Below, in pieces: positions 48,553 to 58,674 of a stretch of DNA of 64,000 bases (positions within the stretch are counted from its first letter, which is position 1; every line of letters begins with the position of its first letter). A program made the translations under genes and the position numbers. The stretch covers positions 186,001 through 250,000 of the forward strand of contig NZ_FOLH01000005.1 of NCBI RefSeq assembly GCF_900112235.1. Direction: 5' to 3'. The DNA is from Marinospirillum celere (GTDB taxonomy: Bacteria > Pseudomonadota > Gammaproteobacteria > Pseudomonadales > Halomonadaceae). The notes beneath the pieces were generated by a model. That model ran no database searches, had not been told where the DNA came from, and was given only the letters and a program-made list of their open reading frames with translations.

Positions 48553-49392
48553 TTAGCCCTCCGTCAGCTGGTGTCTTAACCTTTGTAAAACAGGTTGCGT
48601 GGCTGGACGTACTTCCCGCCAAAGGAAAAAGGCTTCAGCGGCCTGCTCAACCAGCATTCCCAAACCATCAGCAACCTGCTCAGCACCTTCTTGCTGGGCC
48701 CAGCGCATAAAAGAGGTAGGCTCGGCAGCATACATCATGTCATAAGCCAAAGCCCCAGGTGCAAAAATCCCTTGGGGTAAGGGTGGCAGGTCACCAGAGA
48801 GGCTGGCCGAAGTTGCATTAATCACCAAGTCATATTGGCTGCCTTCCAGCGAGCGCCAGTTGCCTGCAGAAAGTTCGGAGTCTTGCTGTAGGCCATGGAA
48901 GATTTTAATGAGTTGCTGGGCTTTTTCAGGAGTACGGTTGGCAATTTTCAGGCGACCCACCCCTGCTTTGATGAGGGGCTCAACAACACCACGAGCGGCA
49001 CCTCCGGCACCCACCAACAGAACTCGCTTACCCTGCAAACTCAACCCCAAGTTATTTGTCAGGTCTCGAACCAGGCCAACACCATCAGTATTGTCGCCAT
49101 AGATCATGCCTTGTTTGCCTTTTTGCAGGGTATTAACCGCGCCAGCCCGCCGGGCCCGAGGGGAAAGCTGATCAGCAAATACCAGCGCATCTAGCTTGAA
49201 AGGAACAGTGACATTGGCACCCAACCCACCCTCTGCAAAAAAGCGTTCGGCACTGCTCTGAAAATCATCCTCAGGCGCCAAGATGGGGAGATAACTGAGG
49301 TCTTGCTGAGTTTGCTCAGCAAACCAGCCATGAATCTGCGGTGACTTACTATGGTTAATGGGGTTGCCAAATACCGCGTATTGATCCGTCAC
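48553..49392 (-). CDS. aroE: Shikimate dehydrogenase AroE
   Basis: 279 residues. Substrate site [18 protein letters not shown] with the conserved Ser pair; catalytic Lys in [14 protein letters not shown] loop [13 protein letters not shown]; and [11 protein letters not shown]. It reduces 3-dehydroshikimate in aromatic amino-acid synthesis. It lies between the FAD oxidoreductase and dgt; aroE next to hemF/tsaC/dprA is the Pseudomonas arrangement. Confidence 0.96.
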   Translation of the reverse strand: MTDQYAVFGNPINHSKSPQIHGWFAEQTQQDLSYLPILAPEDDFQSSAERFFAEGGLGANVTVPFKLDALVFADQLSPRARRAGAVNTLQKGKQGMIYGDNTDGVGLVRDLTNNLGLSLQGKRVLLVGAGGAARGVVEPLIKAGVGRLKIANRTPEKAQQLIKIFHGLQQDSELSAGNWRSLEGSQYDLVINATSASLSGDLPPLPQGIFAPGALAYDMMYAAEPTSFMRWAQQEGAEQVADGLGMLVEQAAEAFFLWREVRPATQPVLQRLRHQLTEG

Positions 49393-49393
49393 A

Positions 49394-50509
49394 TCAGACT
49401 CCTGAAGTTAATAGTTGTTGAGTCGCTTCATCGGCCAAAGCCAAGCTGGCGGTTAAGCCCGGAGACTCGATACCAAAAAGATGCAGCACTCCCGGACAAG
49501 CATGCTGAGCGGCTGTCAGCAGCTGGAAATCTTTTGCTTCACTACCTGGCGGTCCCAGCTTGGGTCGAATGCCCGAGTAATCCGGTTGCAAGGCGTCTGC
49601 CGGCAAGCCAGGCCAATAGTAACGAATAGCCTCTACGAAACTTGTCTGGCGCTGGGGATCAACCGAAAAATCCAGCCCAGCTGCCTTTTGAGCCTCCAGC
49701 CATTCTACATCAGGTCCGAAGCGAGCACGTCCCTGTAGGTCCAGGGTCAGGTGAATACCCAAACCCGCAGCTTCGGGCAGGGGATAAATAAGATGCTTGA
49801 AGGGATTTTTACCGCTTAAAGAAAAGTAATTGCCCTTGGCGAAATAGGGCCGGGGAATCCAGGGCTGATCACCCTGCAGGCATCTGGCCAATTCGGGGGC
49901 CTGCAGGCCTGCAGCATTAACCACCAGGTTGGCCGCTATTGAAAAACCATCCAATTCCAAAACCTTGGATTCTGCTGTCAAGCGGCCACCAGTCACAGCA
50001 TTGGCTGTTACCAATTGACCACCAGCAGCTTCCAGATCAGTCAAGAGCGCCAGCATTAAGCCATGGCTATCAAGGATTCCTGTTGAAGGCGACAAAAGCG
50101 CGGCTTCAGCCTGCAGCTCTGGCTCAATTTCAGCCAGCTCTTGTTTACTGCGCCATTCCAGCGGGACGCAGCCATTGACCTGAGCCTTGATTTGCAAAGC
50201 CTTGAGTTGATCCAGCTGCTCCCTGGCCGTAGCCACCAGCAATTTGCCACACTGCTGATAAGCAATGCCTTTTTCGTCACAGTAAGCATAGAGGAGGCGG
50301 TTGCCTTTTACACAGGTGCGTGCCTTGAGACTGCCCTGGGGGTAATAGAGGCCTGCATGAATGACTTCGGAATTGCGGGCACTGGTTTCTTCGCCAAAGC
50401 GCGGATTCTTTTCCAGTACCAGGACTTCCCGCCCGGCCAGTGCCAAAGCTCTGGCAATAGCCAGGCCAACAACACCTGCACCTATGACCACAGCATCCAG
50501 CTTATCCAT
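49394..50509 (-). CDS. FAD-dependent oxidoreductase, L-2-hydroxyglutarate oxidase-like
   Basis: 371 residues of the DAO/glycerol-3-phosphate dehydrogenase fold. It has an N-terminal FAD motif ([21 protein letters not shown]), then [17 protein letters not shown], which is characteristic of L-2-hydroxyglutarate dehydrogenase and relatives. A substrate block [15 protein letters not shown] lies near the C-terminus. It is about 50 residues shorter than E. coli LhgO. It replaces the quinone oxidoreductase gene found at this place in Pseudomonas. Substrate uncertain: an L-2-hydroxyacid is the best guess. Confidence 0.85.
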   Translation of the reverse strand: MDKLDAVVIGAGVVGLAIARALALAGREVLVLEKNPRFGEETSARNSEVIHAGLYYPQGSLKARTCVKGNRLLYAYCDEKGIAYQQCGKLLVATAREQLDQLKALQIKAQVNGCVPLEWRSKQELAEIEPELQAEAALLSPSTGILDSHGLMLALLTDLEAAGGQLVTANAVTGGRLTAESKVLELDGFSIAANLVVNAAGLQAPELARCLQGDQPWIPRPYFAKGNYFSLSGKNPFKHLIYPLPEAAGLGIHLTLDLQGRARFGPDVEWLEAQKAAGLDFSVDPQRQTSFVEAIRYYWPGLPADALQPDYSGIRPKLGPPGSEAKDFQLLTAAQHACPGVLHLFGIESPGLTASLALADEATQQLLTSGV

Positions 50510-50517
50510 GATCCGGC

Positions 50518-51471
<954 letters not shown>

Positions 51472-52041
51472 TCAGGGACGCACTACCTCTCCGGTATCCA
51501 GGTCAGCAATCCGCGAAGGGGTTTTAAGCCCTCCCAAAGGCCCATTGAGTACCGCATCCACTTCTTCGCCAAAAGCTTCTATCACTGCTTGATAGCTTTC
51601 TAGGGTAGGTTCGCCTGCCAGATTAGCTGAAGTCGATACCAAAGGGCCACCAAAGGCTTCGCAAAGAGCAACCACCCAAGGGTGGTTAGTGACACGCAGA
51701 GCCACTTTTCTATGCCGCCCCTTGATTAACTCCGGCGTGTAGCCATTATCATTAACCAGCCAAGTATAAGGGCCCGGCCAACTGGCTTCCAAACGAGCTA
51801 GTTTTTCTGGTTCCAGACCGGTCAACCAAGGCTTGAACTGCTCCATGGAGGCGGCAATAAGAATTACACCCTTGGCAGGATCCCGCTGCTTGAGCAACAG
51901 CAAGCGTTGAACCGCTCGACTATTGAAAGGATCGCACCCCAACCCCCAGACCGCTTCGGTTGGATAGGCAAGCACCCCTCCCTGGCGTAATACCGCTGCC
52001 GCTTCCACAACAGCTTGGGCATCAACAGGTTCTACATTCAT
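51472..52041 (-). CDS. tsaC: Threonylcarbamoyl-AMP synthase TsaC
   Basis: 189 residues (E. coli TsaC 190) of the YrdC/Sua5 family: GGVLAYPTEAVWGLGCDPF, LLKQRDPAKGVILIAASMEQ, and PLVSTSANLAGEPTLES. It makes threonylcarbamoyl-AMP for t6A-37 of ANN-decoding tRNAs. Adjacent to dprA and hemF, the normal neighbourhood. Confidence 0.96.
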   Translation of the reverse strand: MNVEPVDAQAVVEAAAVLRQGGVLAYPTEAVWGLGCDPFNSRAVQRLLLLKQRDPAKGVILIAASMEQFKPWLTGLEPEKLARLEASWPGPYTWLVNDNGYTPELIKGRHRKVALRVTNHPWVVALCEAFGGPLVSTSANLAGEPTLESYQAVIEAFGEEVDAVLNGPLGGLKTPSRIADLDTGEVVRP

Positions 52042-52126
52042 TTCTTTATCACTCAGGAAAATAGCTTACCAGAGTTGATTCTGGCTGCCAGCAAGGTGGG
52101 GAGATTACTCTTCTAATTTGCACGAC

Positions 52127-53260
52127 TCAAGTACTTCGACACCAGCCGCCTGGCAGTTGTTCTACACAGCCTTCTAATTCTAATTCCTGCAGTAGCTGCA
52201 TGCACTTGGCTGCCTCCAGCCCCGAGTCTTCCAGTAGCTGATCCAAAGAGATAGGAATATCCGTAATTAAGCAATATATAGATTGCAATCTTTCAGGCAA
52301 GTTCGCTTCTGATTTCTCCGCTGTACTCGATTCTAAGCAGGCTCTTAGCGGCTGGCTGAGTTCCTGCAAGACTTCTTCGGGCGAAGTTACCAAGGCGGCA
52401 CCTTGGCGTATAAGCTGATGGCAACCAGCGCTTTGTTGCCTGCGCACTGATCCAGGTATCGCCATCACTTCCCTACCCTGCTCCATAGCCAAGCGCGCGC
52501 TCACCAAGGAACCGGATTTCAACGTTGCTTCAACCACCAGGGTGCCCAAAGACAAGCCGGTAATAATACGATTACGTTTTGGAAACTGACCGGCAAGAGG
52601 CGGGCTACCCAAGGGGTACTCTGTCATCAAGGCACCCCCGCGTTCACAGATTTGGGCTGCCAAACCTTCGTGTTCGCGCGGGTAAAGATAGTCCATACCA
52701 TGCGCCAGCACAGCCAGAGTCTGACCCGTAGCACCTTCAGTTACGGCTTGCAGCGCGCCTTGATGCGCCTGTCCATCAACCCCTCTTGCTAGGCCACTGA
52801 CCAGATTCATACCCTGCCAGCTCAACCAGTGTGACCATTGGAAGGCAAGGTGCCGACCCTCAGGACTCAAGCGGCGACTGCCAACCACGGCCAGATTAGG
52901 CCCTTCCAGCAACTCTGGCGTCCCCTTTAAACACAGCAGCCAAGGAGGATCAGGCAACTCCTGGAGCAGCAGAGGAAGCGATCTAAGCGGAAGCAACCAG
53001 TGACCGGGTTGAGTCTGCCACTCTAAATGGGCTTCCAGACGATCCGCGAAAGGCAGTCGCCAAGGATCATGTAAGGCGATTTCAATCAGGTCACGAGTTT
53101 TAGCAGTCAAACCAGGCAGGTGACGCGCTGCTTCCAAAAGTGTTTTGGGGTCTTGTCCCCAATGCGCAGTCAGTTTATTGAGTCGCCGCTGACCCAGGCC
53201 AGGCAATAACCAGAGCACCAAATCAAGTGGCTGCAAATCCTGTTTGGTAAAGACGGACAT
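52127..53260 (-). CDS. dprA: DNA-processing protein DprA (Smf)
   Basis: 377 residues. The central Rossmann-like fold has VGSRRLSPEGRHLA, GLARGVDGQAHQGALQA and FPKRNRIITGLSLGTLVVEA. A C-terminal winged-helix-like domain (about 310-375) follows. In competent bacteria it loads RecA on incoming single strands. The preceding PilF gene (type IV pilus) fits possible natural transformation, but no com genes are in the window. Confidence 0.95.
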   Translation of the reverse strand: MSVFTKQDLQPLDLVLWLLPGLGQRRLNKLTAHWGQDPKTLLEAARHLPGLTAKTRDLIEIALHDPWRLPFADRLEAHLEWQTQPGHWLLPLRSLPLLLQELPDPPWLLCLKGTPELLEGPNLAVVGSRRLSPEGRHLAFQWSHWLSWQGMNLVSGLARGVDGQAHQGALQAVTEGATGQTLAVLAHGMDYLYPREHEGLAAQICERGGALMTEYPLGSPPLAGQFPKRNRIITGLSLGTLVVEATLKSGSLVSARLAMEQGREVMAIPGSVRRQQSAGCHQLIRQGAALVTSPEEVLQELSQPLRACLESSTAEKSEANLPERLQSIYCLITDIPISLDQLLEDSGLEAAKCMQLLQELELEGCVEQLPGGWCRST

Positions 53261-53284
53261 GGGCTCCTCCTTGAGCTTGCGCTG

Positions 53285-54298
53285 TTATTGACGGGAAGCA
53301 GGCGCTTTCCTGAAGTTGTCTTCTGGTTTGATGGGTTGGTTTGAATTCATGATCAAGGCGAAGCTGGCTTCATCGAAAACCCGATAAACCATGGCCGTTC
53401 CCCTGGGGTTTTCACCCAAAAAAACTCTGGAACCATCAGCTTCGCGTCTCTGCTTGCCCTTTTCAAGAATCTGGAGAAGATCACCCGGCTTGAGTTCACC
53501 AGAACCCTGGTTCAGTATCACCGGCTGATAATTACCTATTTGCGTAACACCTTGCTTGAGCGCACGCACAACCAACCCGGTTACTGCGTTTTCTGGTGGT
53601 TTGGGATTAAAACCTTCACCAAAAGGCGACTCTTTAAAAGGCATCAAACGATCACCGACACGAACTTCTTCAAAGTTCTCGGTAATCTCCATGCTTATTG
53701 TATAACCTTCTTCATCACGTATCAGTCGCGCCGAGCCGACCGCACGAGCCAAGTGCCCCAAGACACGCCGACGGTTGATAGGGTCACGCACCTCTTCAAT
53801 ATCCCGATAAATACCAAAGTGGCGCATATCGGTTTCCAGGTCACCTAGCACTTCGATTCGGTTACCCGTGGACCCCAGGCTACGACCTTCTTCAATTCGG
53901 GCAATATAAAGCGAGTCTTCAAACTCACGACGATCAACCAGAATATCCCGATTCAGATAGCTTTCAACCTGACTCATGGGCAGGAAGGGAACAGGCTCCT
54001 GAAGGGTTAAAACTCTTAAGCGAGGTTTCAGGCGCAATGACTTTTCGTCACTGAGCAGATAAATAACATCTCCAGGATAAAGGCGATGAGGGTCTTCTAT
54101 TTGGCTGTTTTCCTGCCAGAGCTGCACCCACATCCAGGGATCATCCAAGTATTGCCCTGCAATTGACCAGAGAGAATCACCTTGTTTAACTTCATAGCGT
54201 TCAGGCGCATCAGGCTTTAAACTAATAGCCTGAACGCCAGTCGAAATGACAAGCAGTATCAAGGCAGCTAAAAACTTACGAACAACACCGGTCAGCAT
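53285..54298 (-). CDS. LysM-domain periplasmic protein
   Basis: 337 residues from the ATG at 54298, with AAGGG eight bases upstream; the open frame extends eight codons further. There is a signal peptide (ending STGVQA), then one LysM domain (about 33-85: YEVKQGDSLWSIAGQYLDDPWMW, with PGDVIYL). The remaining ~240 residues are a conserved extension in LysM proteins found between dprA and def in pseudomonads. It probably binds peptidoglycan. Divergent from def. Confidence 0.9.
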   Translation of the reverse strand: MLTGVVRKFLAALILLVISTGVQAISLKPDAPERYEVKQGDSLWSIAGQYLDDPWMWVQLWQENSQIEDPHRLYPGDVIYLLSDEKSLRLKPRLRVLTLQEPVPFLPMSQVESYLNRDILVDRREFEDSLYIARIEEGRSLGSTGNRIEVLGDLETDMRHFGIYRDIEEVRDPINRRRVLGHLARAVGSARLIRDEEGYTISMEITENFEEVRVGDRLMPFKESPFGEGFNPKPPENAVTGLVVRALKQGVTQIGNYQPVILNQGSGELKPGDLLQILEKGKQRREADGSRVFLGENPRGTAMVYRVFDEASFALIMNSNQPIKPEDNFRKAPASRQ

Positions 54299-54439
54299 AA
54301 GGTTACCCTTGCCAAAAACCAAAACTCTCGAGTCTTGGAAATGTCCAAGCCTCCATGCAATTACTTTCGGTTACACTTTGCCTGAAAGCCAGATGCTGGG
54401 CAAGAGTAAATCACCACCTTTACATAGAGAAACACAAGC

Positions 54440-54952
54440 ATGAGCCTACTGAATATTCTGGAATACCCGGATCCACGTTTAAGAACCCAAGCCGAGCCTT
54501 TGACTGAAGCGGACTTCACTCCTGCTCTGCAAAAACAAATTGATGATATGTTTGAAACCATGTACGCCTGCCCAGGTATTGGCCTGGCTGGAACTCAAGT
54601 GGATTTTCATAAGCAGCTGATCATCATTGATGTATCTGAAGGTAAAGATCAGCCCTACGTATTGATCAACCCTGAATACACCCCGATTGACACCAGCGTT
54701 GAGCTGATGCAAGAAGGCTGCCTATCGGTACCTGAGTACTATGCTGATGTAGAACGCTACGTCAAAATCAAGGTCAAGTCACTGGATCGACACGGCCAGC
54801 CTCAAGAGTTTGAATGCGATGGCCTTCTAGCTCACTGTGTTCAGCATGAGTGTGACCACCTGAAAGGCATCGTCTTTGTTGATTATCTTTCCCGGTTGAA
54901 GCAGGAAAGGGTCAAGAAAAAGCTTCAAAAACTTCAACGCCAGAAAGCCTGA
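54440..54952 (+). CDS. def: Peptide deformylase
   Basis: 170 residues. Motif 1 GIGLAGTQVD (usual GIGLAATQVD, a Gly for Ala change), motif 2 EGCLSVP with the metal-ligand Cys, motif 3 QHECDHLKG with the HExxH ligands. It removes the N-formyl group from nascent proteins. It is followed by fmt after eight bases, the standard def-fmt-rsmB set. Confidence 0.97.
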   Translation: MSLLNILEYPDPRLRTQAEPLTEADFTPALQKQIDDMFETMYACPGIGLAGTQVDFHKQLIIIDVSEGKDQPYVLINPEYTPIDTSVELMQEGCLSVPEYYADVERYVKIKVKSLDRHGQPQEFECDGLLAHCVQHECDHLKGIVFVDYLSRLKQERVKKKLQKLQRQKA

Positions 54953-54960
54953 GGATTTGC

Positions 54961-55938
54961 ATGCGCCTTGTTTTTGCCGGAACCCCTGATTTCGCAGCCA
55001 CCAGTCTGCGCGCCCTGCTAGAGGCCGCTCACCCCGAATGGGAAGTGGTTGCCGTTTACACCCAACCAGATCGCCCTGCGGGCCGAGGCCGCAAACTCAA
55101 ACCCAGTCCTGTCAAACAACTGGCCAGTGAACATCAGCTGCCGGTTTATCAACCCTTGAGCTTAAAAACACCTGAAGCTCAGGCGGAGCTGGCTGCCTTA
55201 AAACCTGATCTGATGATCGTCGTCGCCTATGGCCTGCTTTTACCTCAGGCTGTTTTGGATATCCCCCGGCTGGGCTGCGTTAATGTTCATGCCTCTTTGC
55301 TACCCCGATGGCGGGGTGCTGCTCCCATTCAGCGTGCCCTTTTGGCTGGCGATGAGGCGACCGGCGTTACTCTAATGCAAATGGACAAGGGCTTGGATAC
55401 CGGCGCCATGCTCTATAAAACCCTTTGCCCTATTGGCATGGAAGACACCAGCGCCAGCCTGCATGACAAGCTGGCAACTCAAGGTGGTGAGGCCCTAGTC
55501 AGCCAGCTGCCCAAACTCTTTAAAGGCCAATTAGAGCCAAGTATTCAGGATGAGACCCAGGCTTGCTATGCCAGTAAACTGAGCAAAGAAGAAGCCCGCC
55601 TGGATTGGCAACTGGCTGCTGCGGAGCTGGACCGCCAGGTAAGAGGCTTCAATCCCTGGCCTGTTGCCTGGTTCCTGGGGGAAAACCCTGAAGGTGAAGA
55701 AGAAGTCATCCGTGTTTGGGCTGCCCAACCTCTGGACATCGAACACAACGCCCAGCCCGGCACCCTACTGGATATCGAAAAAGACGGCCCGGTCATTGCC
55801 TGCGGTGAAGGTTGTCTGAAGCTGACCCGCCTGCAACTCCCCGGTGCCAAACAGCTAAGTGCCACCGATCTGCTCAATGGTCATCCAGAACGCTTTCAGG
55901 CTGGCCAGGTCTTTTCCTTACCGGATTCCAATCTATGA
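54961..55938 (+). CDS. fmt: Methionyl-tRNA formyltransferase
   Basis: 325 residues. N-terminal LVFAGTPDFAATSLRALL, the formyl-folate site with the Asn-His pair in NVHASLLPRWRGAAPIQRA, TGVTLMQMDKGLDTGAML, and a C-terminal OB-like tRNA-binding domain. It formylates initiator Met-tRNA. Its TGA overlaps the rsmB ATG (ATGA). Confidence 0.97.
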   Translation: MRLVFAGTPDFAATSLRALLEAAHPEWEVVAVYTQPDRPAGRGRKLKPSPVKQLASEHQLPVYQPLSLKTPEAQAELAALKPDLMIVVAYGLLLPQAVLDIPRLGCVNVHASLLPRWRGAAPIQRALLAGDEATGVTLMQMDKGLDTGAMLYKTLCPIGMEDTSASLHDKLATQGGEALVSQLPKLFKGQLEPSIQDETQACYASKLSKEEARLDWQLAAAELDRQVRGFNPWPVAWFLGENPEGEEEVIRVWAAQPLDIEHNAQPGTLLDIEKDGPVIACGEGCLKLTRLQLPGAKQLSATDLLNGHPERFQAGQVFSLPDSNL

Positions 55939-57242
55939 ATGCCGGCGTACCAGCTCGTTTAGCCAGTGTAGAAGCCCTGGGCCCCGTTCTTAATCAGCAA
56001 GCTTCCTTGTCAGTCACCCTACCCAGAGCTCAAAAAGACCTGGCACCTGAGGAAGCTGCTTTGGCCCAGGCACTGGCCTTTGGTGTTTGCCGTTTTTACC
56101 CGCGTCTTTTTTTCTATGCTCAGCAACTGCTGCAAAAACCCTTGAAAGGTCAAGATACTGAAGTCTTGGCTCTCTTGCTTGTCGGTCTCTATCAGCTTCA
56201 GGAAGAAAGAGTCGCTGATTATGCCGCCATAGATACCTGTGTGGAAGCCAGCAAAGCTTTAAATAAACCCTGGGCCAGTAAGCTTTTAAATGCTTGCCTG
56301 AGACGCTTCCAACGTGAAAAAGATGCACTTGTCGAGCTGGCAATGAACAAGGAAAGTCCAGCCACGGCCCACCCACCCTGGCTACTCAAGAAAATCAAGA
56401 AAGCCTACCCCAAACACTGGCGGGACCTTTGCGCAGCCAATAACCAACAACCACCCATGACCCTGCGCGTCAATCAGCGCCAAATCAGCCGGGAGGCTTA
56501 TCTCGCAGCACTTCATCAAGCAGATATTCAAGCCGCGCCTACAGCTCACAGCCCCTGGGGCCTGGTTTTGGAAACACCGGTCAGCCCGCTGCAGCTGCCT
56601 GGTTATGCCGAAGGCTGGTTCAGCGTTCAGGACGAAGCGGCCCAACTGGCGCCTTTGCTAATGAATCTGGCTGCAGGACAACGCGTATTGGATGCCTGCT
56701 GCGCACCAGGTGGCAAAACCACCCATCTGGCAGAAAGTGCAGACCTGCAGTTATTTGCTTTGGACAGTGAAGAAAAGCGTCTAACCCGTGTACATGACAA
56801 CCTGCAACGCCTACAACTCAAAGCCGAAGTGAAATGTGCCGATGCCGGAGATACTGCAAGCTGGTGGGATGGTGAGCTTTTTGACCGTATTCTGTTGGAT
56901 GCGCCCTGCTCAGCAACTGGGGTGATACGCCGCCACCCAGACATCAAACTGCTGCGCCGGGAAACCGATATTGGCGCCCTGGCCGAGCAGCAACAACGGC
57001 TACTCAAGGCTCTCTGGCCGCTGTTAAAACCCGGTGGCACCCTAGTCTATGCCACCTGCTCCATCCTGCCGGAAGAAAATGACCACAGTCTGGCTAACTT
57101 CACCTACCAGCACCCGGATGCGAAGCTAGAACCCATTGAAGCCGACTGGGGCCAGCCCACGCGTTGGGGACGCCAGCTCTTGCCCCAGAACAACGGACAG
57201 GATGGCTTTTACTATGCGGTTCTGGTCAAAGCAAGCGATTAA
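55935..57242 (+). CDS. rsmB: 16S rRNA (cytosine-967 C5)-methyltransferase RsmB
   Basis: 435 residues from the ATG at 55935 overlapping the fmt stop; the longer open frame into fmt is not family-like. There is an N-terminal NusB-like helical domain (about 1-140). The SAM domain then has VLDACCAPGGKTTHLAE and LLDAPCSATGVIRRHPD (motif IV catalytic Cys pair) and GGTLVYATCSILPEEN (motif VI). Similar in length to E. coli RsmB (429). Repeat copy C begins 27 bases after its stop. Confidence 0.96.
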   Translation: MNAGVPARLASVEALGPVLNQQASLSVTLPRAQKDLAPEEAALAQALAFGVCRFYPRLFFYAQQLLQKPLKGQDTEVLALLLVGLYQLQEERVADYAAIDTCVEASKALNKPWASKLLNACLRRFQREKDALVELAMNKESPATAHPPWLLKKIKKAYPKHWRDLCAANNQQPPMTLRVNQRQISREAYLAALHQADIQAAPTAHSPWGLVLETPVSPLQLPGYAEGWFSVQDEAAQLAPLLMNLAAGQRVLDACCAPGGKTTHLAESADLQLFALDSEEKRLTRVHDNLQRLQLKAEVKCADAGDTASWWDGELFDRILLDAPCSATGVIRRHPDIKLLRRETDIGALAEQQQRLLKALWPLLKPGGTLVYATCSILPEENDHSLANFTYQHPDAKLEPIEADWGQPTRWGRQLLPQNNGQDGFYYAVLVKASD

Positions 57243-57269
57243 GAAATGATTTGAGATGAGTCAAAGCAA

Positions 57270-57360
57270 CAAGGCACTAGCGGTCAGGACGTGTGAATAC
57301 ATCCCTGTAAACTCTGGCCACAACCTCCCGTTGTGGACAGCCTGACCTGGCAGCACCTTG
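57270..57360 (+). repeat. Structured intergenic repeat, copy C (between rsmB and the acyltransferase gene)
   Basis: Core 57285-57344 (60 bp), 52 of 60 identical to copy B without indels. Its inner stem is CTGGCCACAAC with GTTGTGGACAG (one mismatch). Relative to copies A and B the pairs TG/CA became CA/TG, a double compensatory change that keeps the pairing. The closing arm is shorter: GGTCAGG (57282-57288) with CCTGACC (57341-57347), then CAAGG (57270-57274) with CCTTG (57356-57360). It occupies the gap between two convergent genes and may also end their transcripts. Confidence 0.87.
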
Positions 57361-57399
57361 TGCTCGCGCAGGCTTGGCATCCAATTGGCACAAGCAGAG

Positions 57400-58332
57400 T
57401 CAACGGTAAGGCTGTGGCCCACCATCCGGGCGTTTTTTGAAGCGCTTATAGGACCACTGGTACTGCAAAGGAGCATATTCAATAATCTGCTCAACACTGG
57501 CATTCACGCCTTCAGCTGCAGTCACTTCATCTTCGGAGTAAACCCGCTCATCGGCTGGAAGGATGATGATGTCATAACCCTGACCCTTGGGCAGGCGTTT
57601 TGCACAAGCAGTAAAAACCCGAGCGCCGGTTTTCTTGACCAATTTAGGCAGCAGGGTAGCCGTTAAGGCAGGGACGCCATAGAAGGGCGCAAAAACACCG
57701 CCCTGGCCTTTTTCAGGCTCCTGATCAGGAAGGATACCTACCACCTCCCCACGTTTCAGGGCCTTTAGCAAAGCCGCCACACCTTTCACATCGGCAGGAA
57801 CCAAGCGCCCTCCGGTTCTTTCGCGTCCGCTTTTAACGAAGTCATCCACCTCACGCACCCGCGAGGGTGAAAACATTCCCGTCAGCGCAGCCTGGGTCGG
57901 AAACCATTGACCGATCATTTCCCATTGGCCGATATGCGGTCCCAGCAGGATCACCGGTTTTTTTTCTGCCACCAGAGCCTCAATAGCGCCCATCCCCTCA
58001 ACCAGCACCACCTTATTCAACACCTTGTCGGTCGGCTTGAGCCAGAGATAGCCCATTTCCAGCAGGGTGCGGGCATTTTCTATTAAGGCACCGCGGGCCA
58101 GCTGATCTCTTTCCCAGGGTGTTTTTTCGGGAAAGCAAAGCTCAACATTGACCTGGCTAACCCGCCTTTCTCGTTCAGAAAAACGCCACACCAGCTTACC
58201 TACTGGTATAGCCAACGCCTGAATGGCCCGCAAGGGTAGTCGCGACAACAGCCACCAGCTGCCCTTAATCAGAGCAGCTTTAACCGGATGAGAATACTTC
58301 TCTTTTTTCTTTACCACTGAAAGATCTTCCAA
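57400..58332 (-). CDS. Lipid A biosynthesis acyltransferase (LpxL/LpxM family)
   Basis: 310 residues. One N-terminal membrane-associated segment and the catalytic HX4E motif (GPHIGQWEMIGQWFP, around residue 133) are present. ILPDQEPEKGQGGVFAPFYG is typical of HtrB/MsbB enzymes. It adds a secondary acyl chain to lipid A precursor at the inner membrane. LpxL versus LpxM cannot be decided. It overlaps the DUF2782 gene by 22 bases. Confidence 0.9.
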   Translation of the reverse strand: MEDLSVVKKKEKYSHPVKAALIKGSWWLLSRLPLRAIQALAIPVGKLVWRFSERERRVSQVNVELCFPEKTPWERDQLARGALIENARTLLEMGYLWLKPTDKVLNKVVLVEGMGAIEALVAEKKPVILLGPHIGQWEMIGQWFPTQAALTGMFSPSRVREVDDFVKSGRERTGGRLVPADVKGVAALLKALKRGEVVGILPDQEPEKGQGGVFAPFYGVPALTATLLPKLVKKTGARVFTACAKRLPKGQGYDIIILPADERVYSEDEVTAAEGVNASVEQIIEYAPLQYQWSYKRFKKRPDGGPQPYR

Positions 58333-58589
58333 CTGGGAAGGCGCATACTGCCTCTTTCCTGATCATCCAAAGCACGACCCTCAGGATCAACCAGATAGTA
58401 GGGTTGCCCTACCCGGGGCGTAATTTTGATTGCCTCCAGCTTGCCATCCACCCAGAACTCCTCAATAGTTTTGTCTTCTTCTTCACGAATGATAATTTCA
58501 CTTTCGTCAGGATCGCTGGCCCATAGACTGCTGGCTCCAGCCCAACTCAGGCAAGCAAGCAGCAGCAAGAGCATCATTTTCTTCATCAT
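58311..58589 (-). CDS. DUF2782 small secreted protein
   Basis: 92 residues from the ATG at 58589 (AAAGGAGA six bases upstream); the open frame reaches 58694 but overlaps the polA start. It has a signal peptide (ending SSLWA), then an acidic domain with EFWVDGKLEAIKITPRVGQP and YYLVDPEGRAL, the DUF2782 hallmark. Function unknown. Placed next to polA as in Pseudomonas and overlapping the acyltransferase gene, so probably translated with it. Confidence 0.88.
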   Translation of the reverse strand: MMKKMMLLLLLACLSWAGASSLWASDPDESEIIIREEEDKTIEEFWVDGKLEAIKITPRVGQPYYLVDPEGRALDDQERGSMRLPSWKIFQW

Positions 58590-58674
58590 GCCAGTTCTCC
58601 TTTGGTATCCTTGGTAGTAGTCCGTTAATTGTAACCCAAAAAGTCTTACCACCCCCAGATTCTGGATATCATCA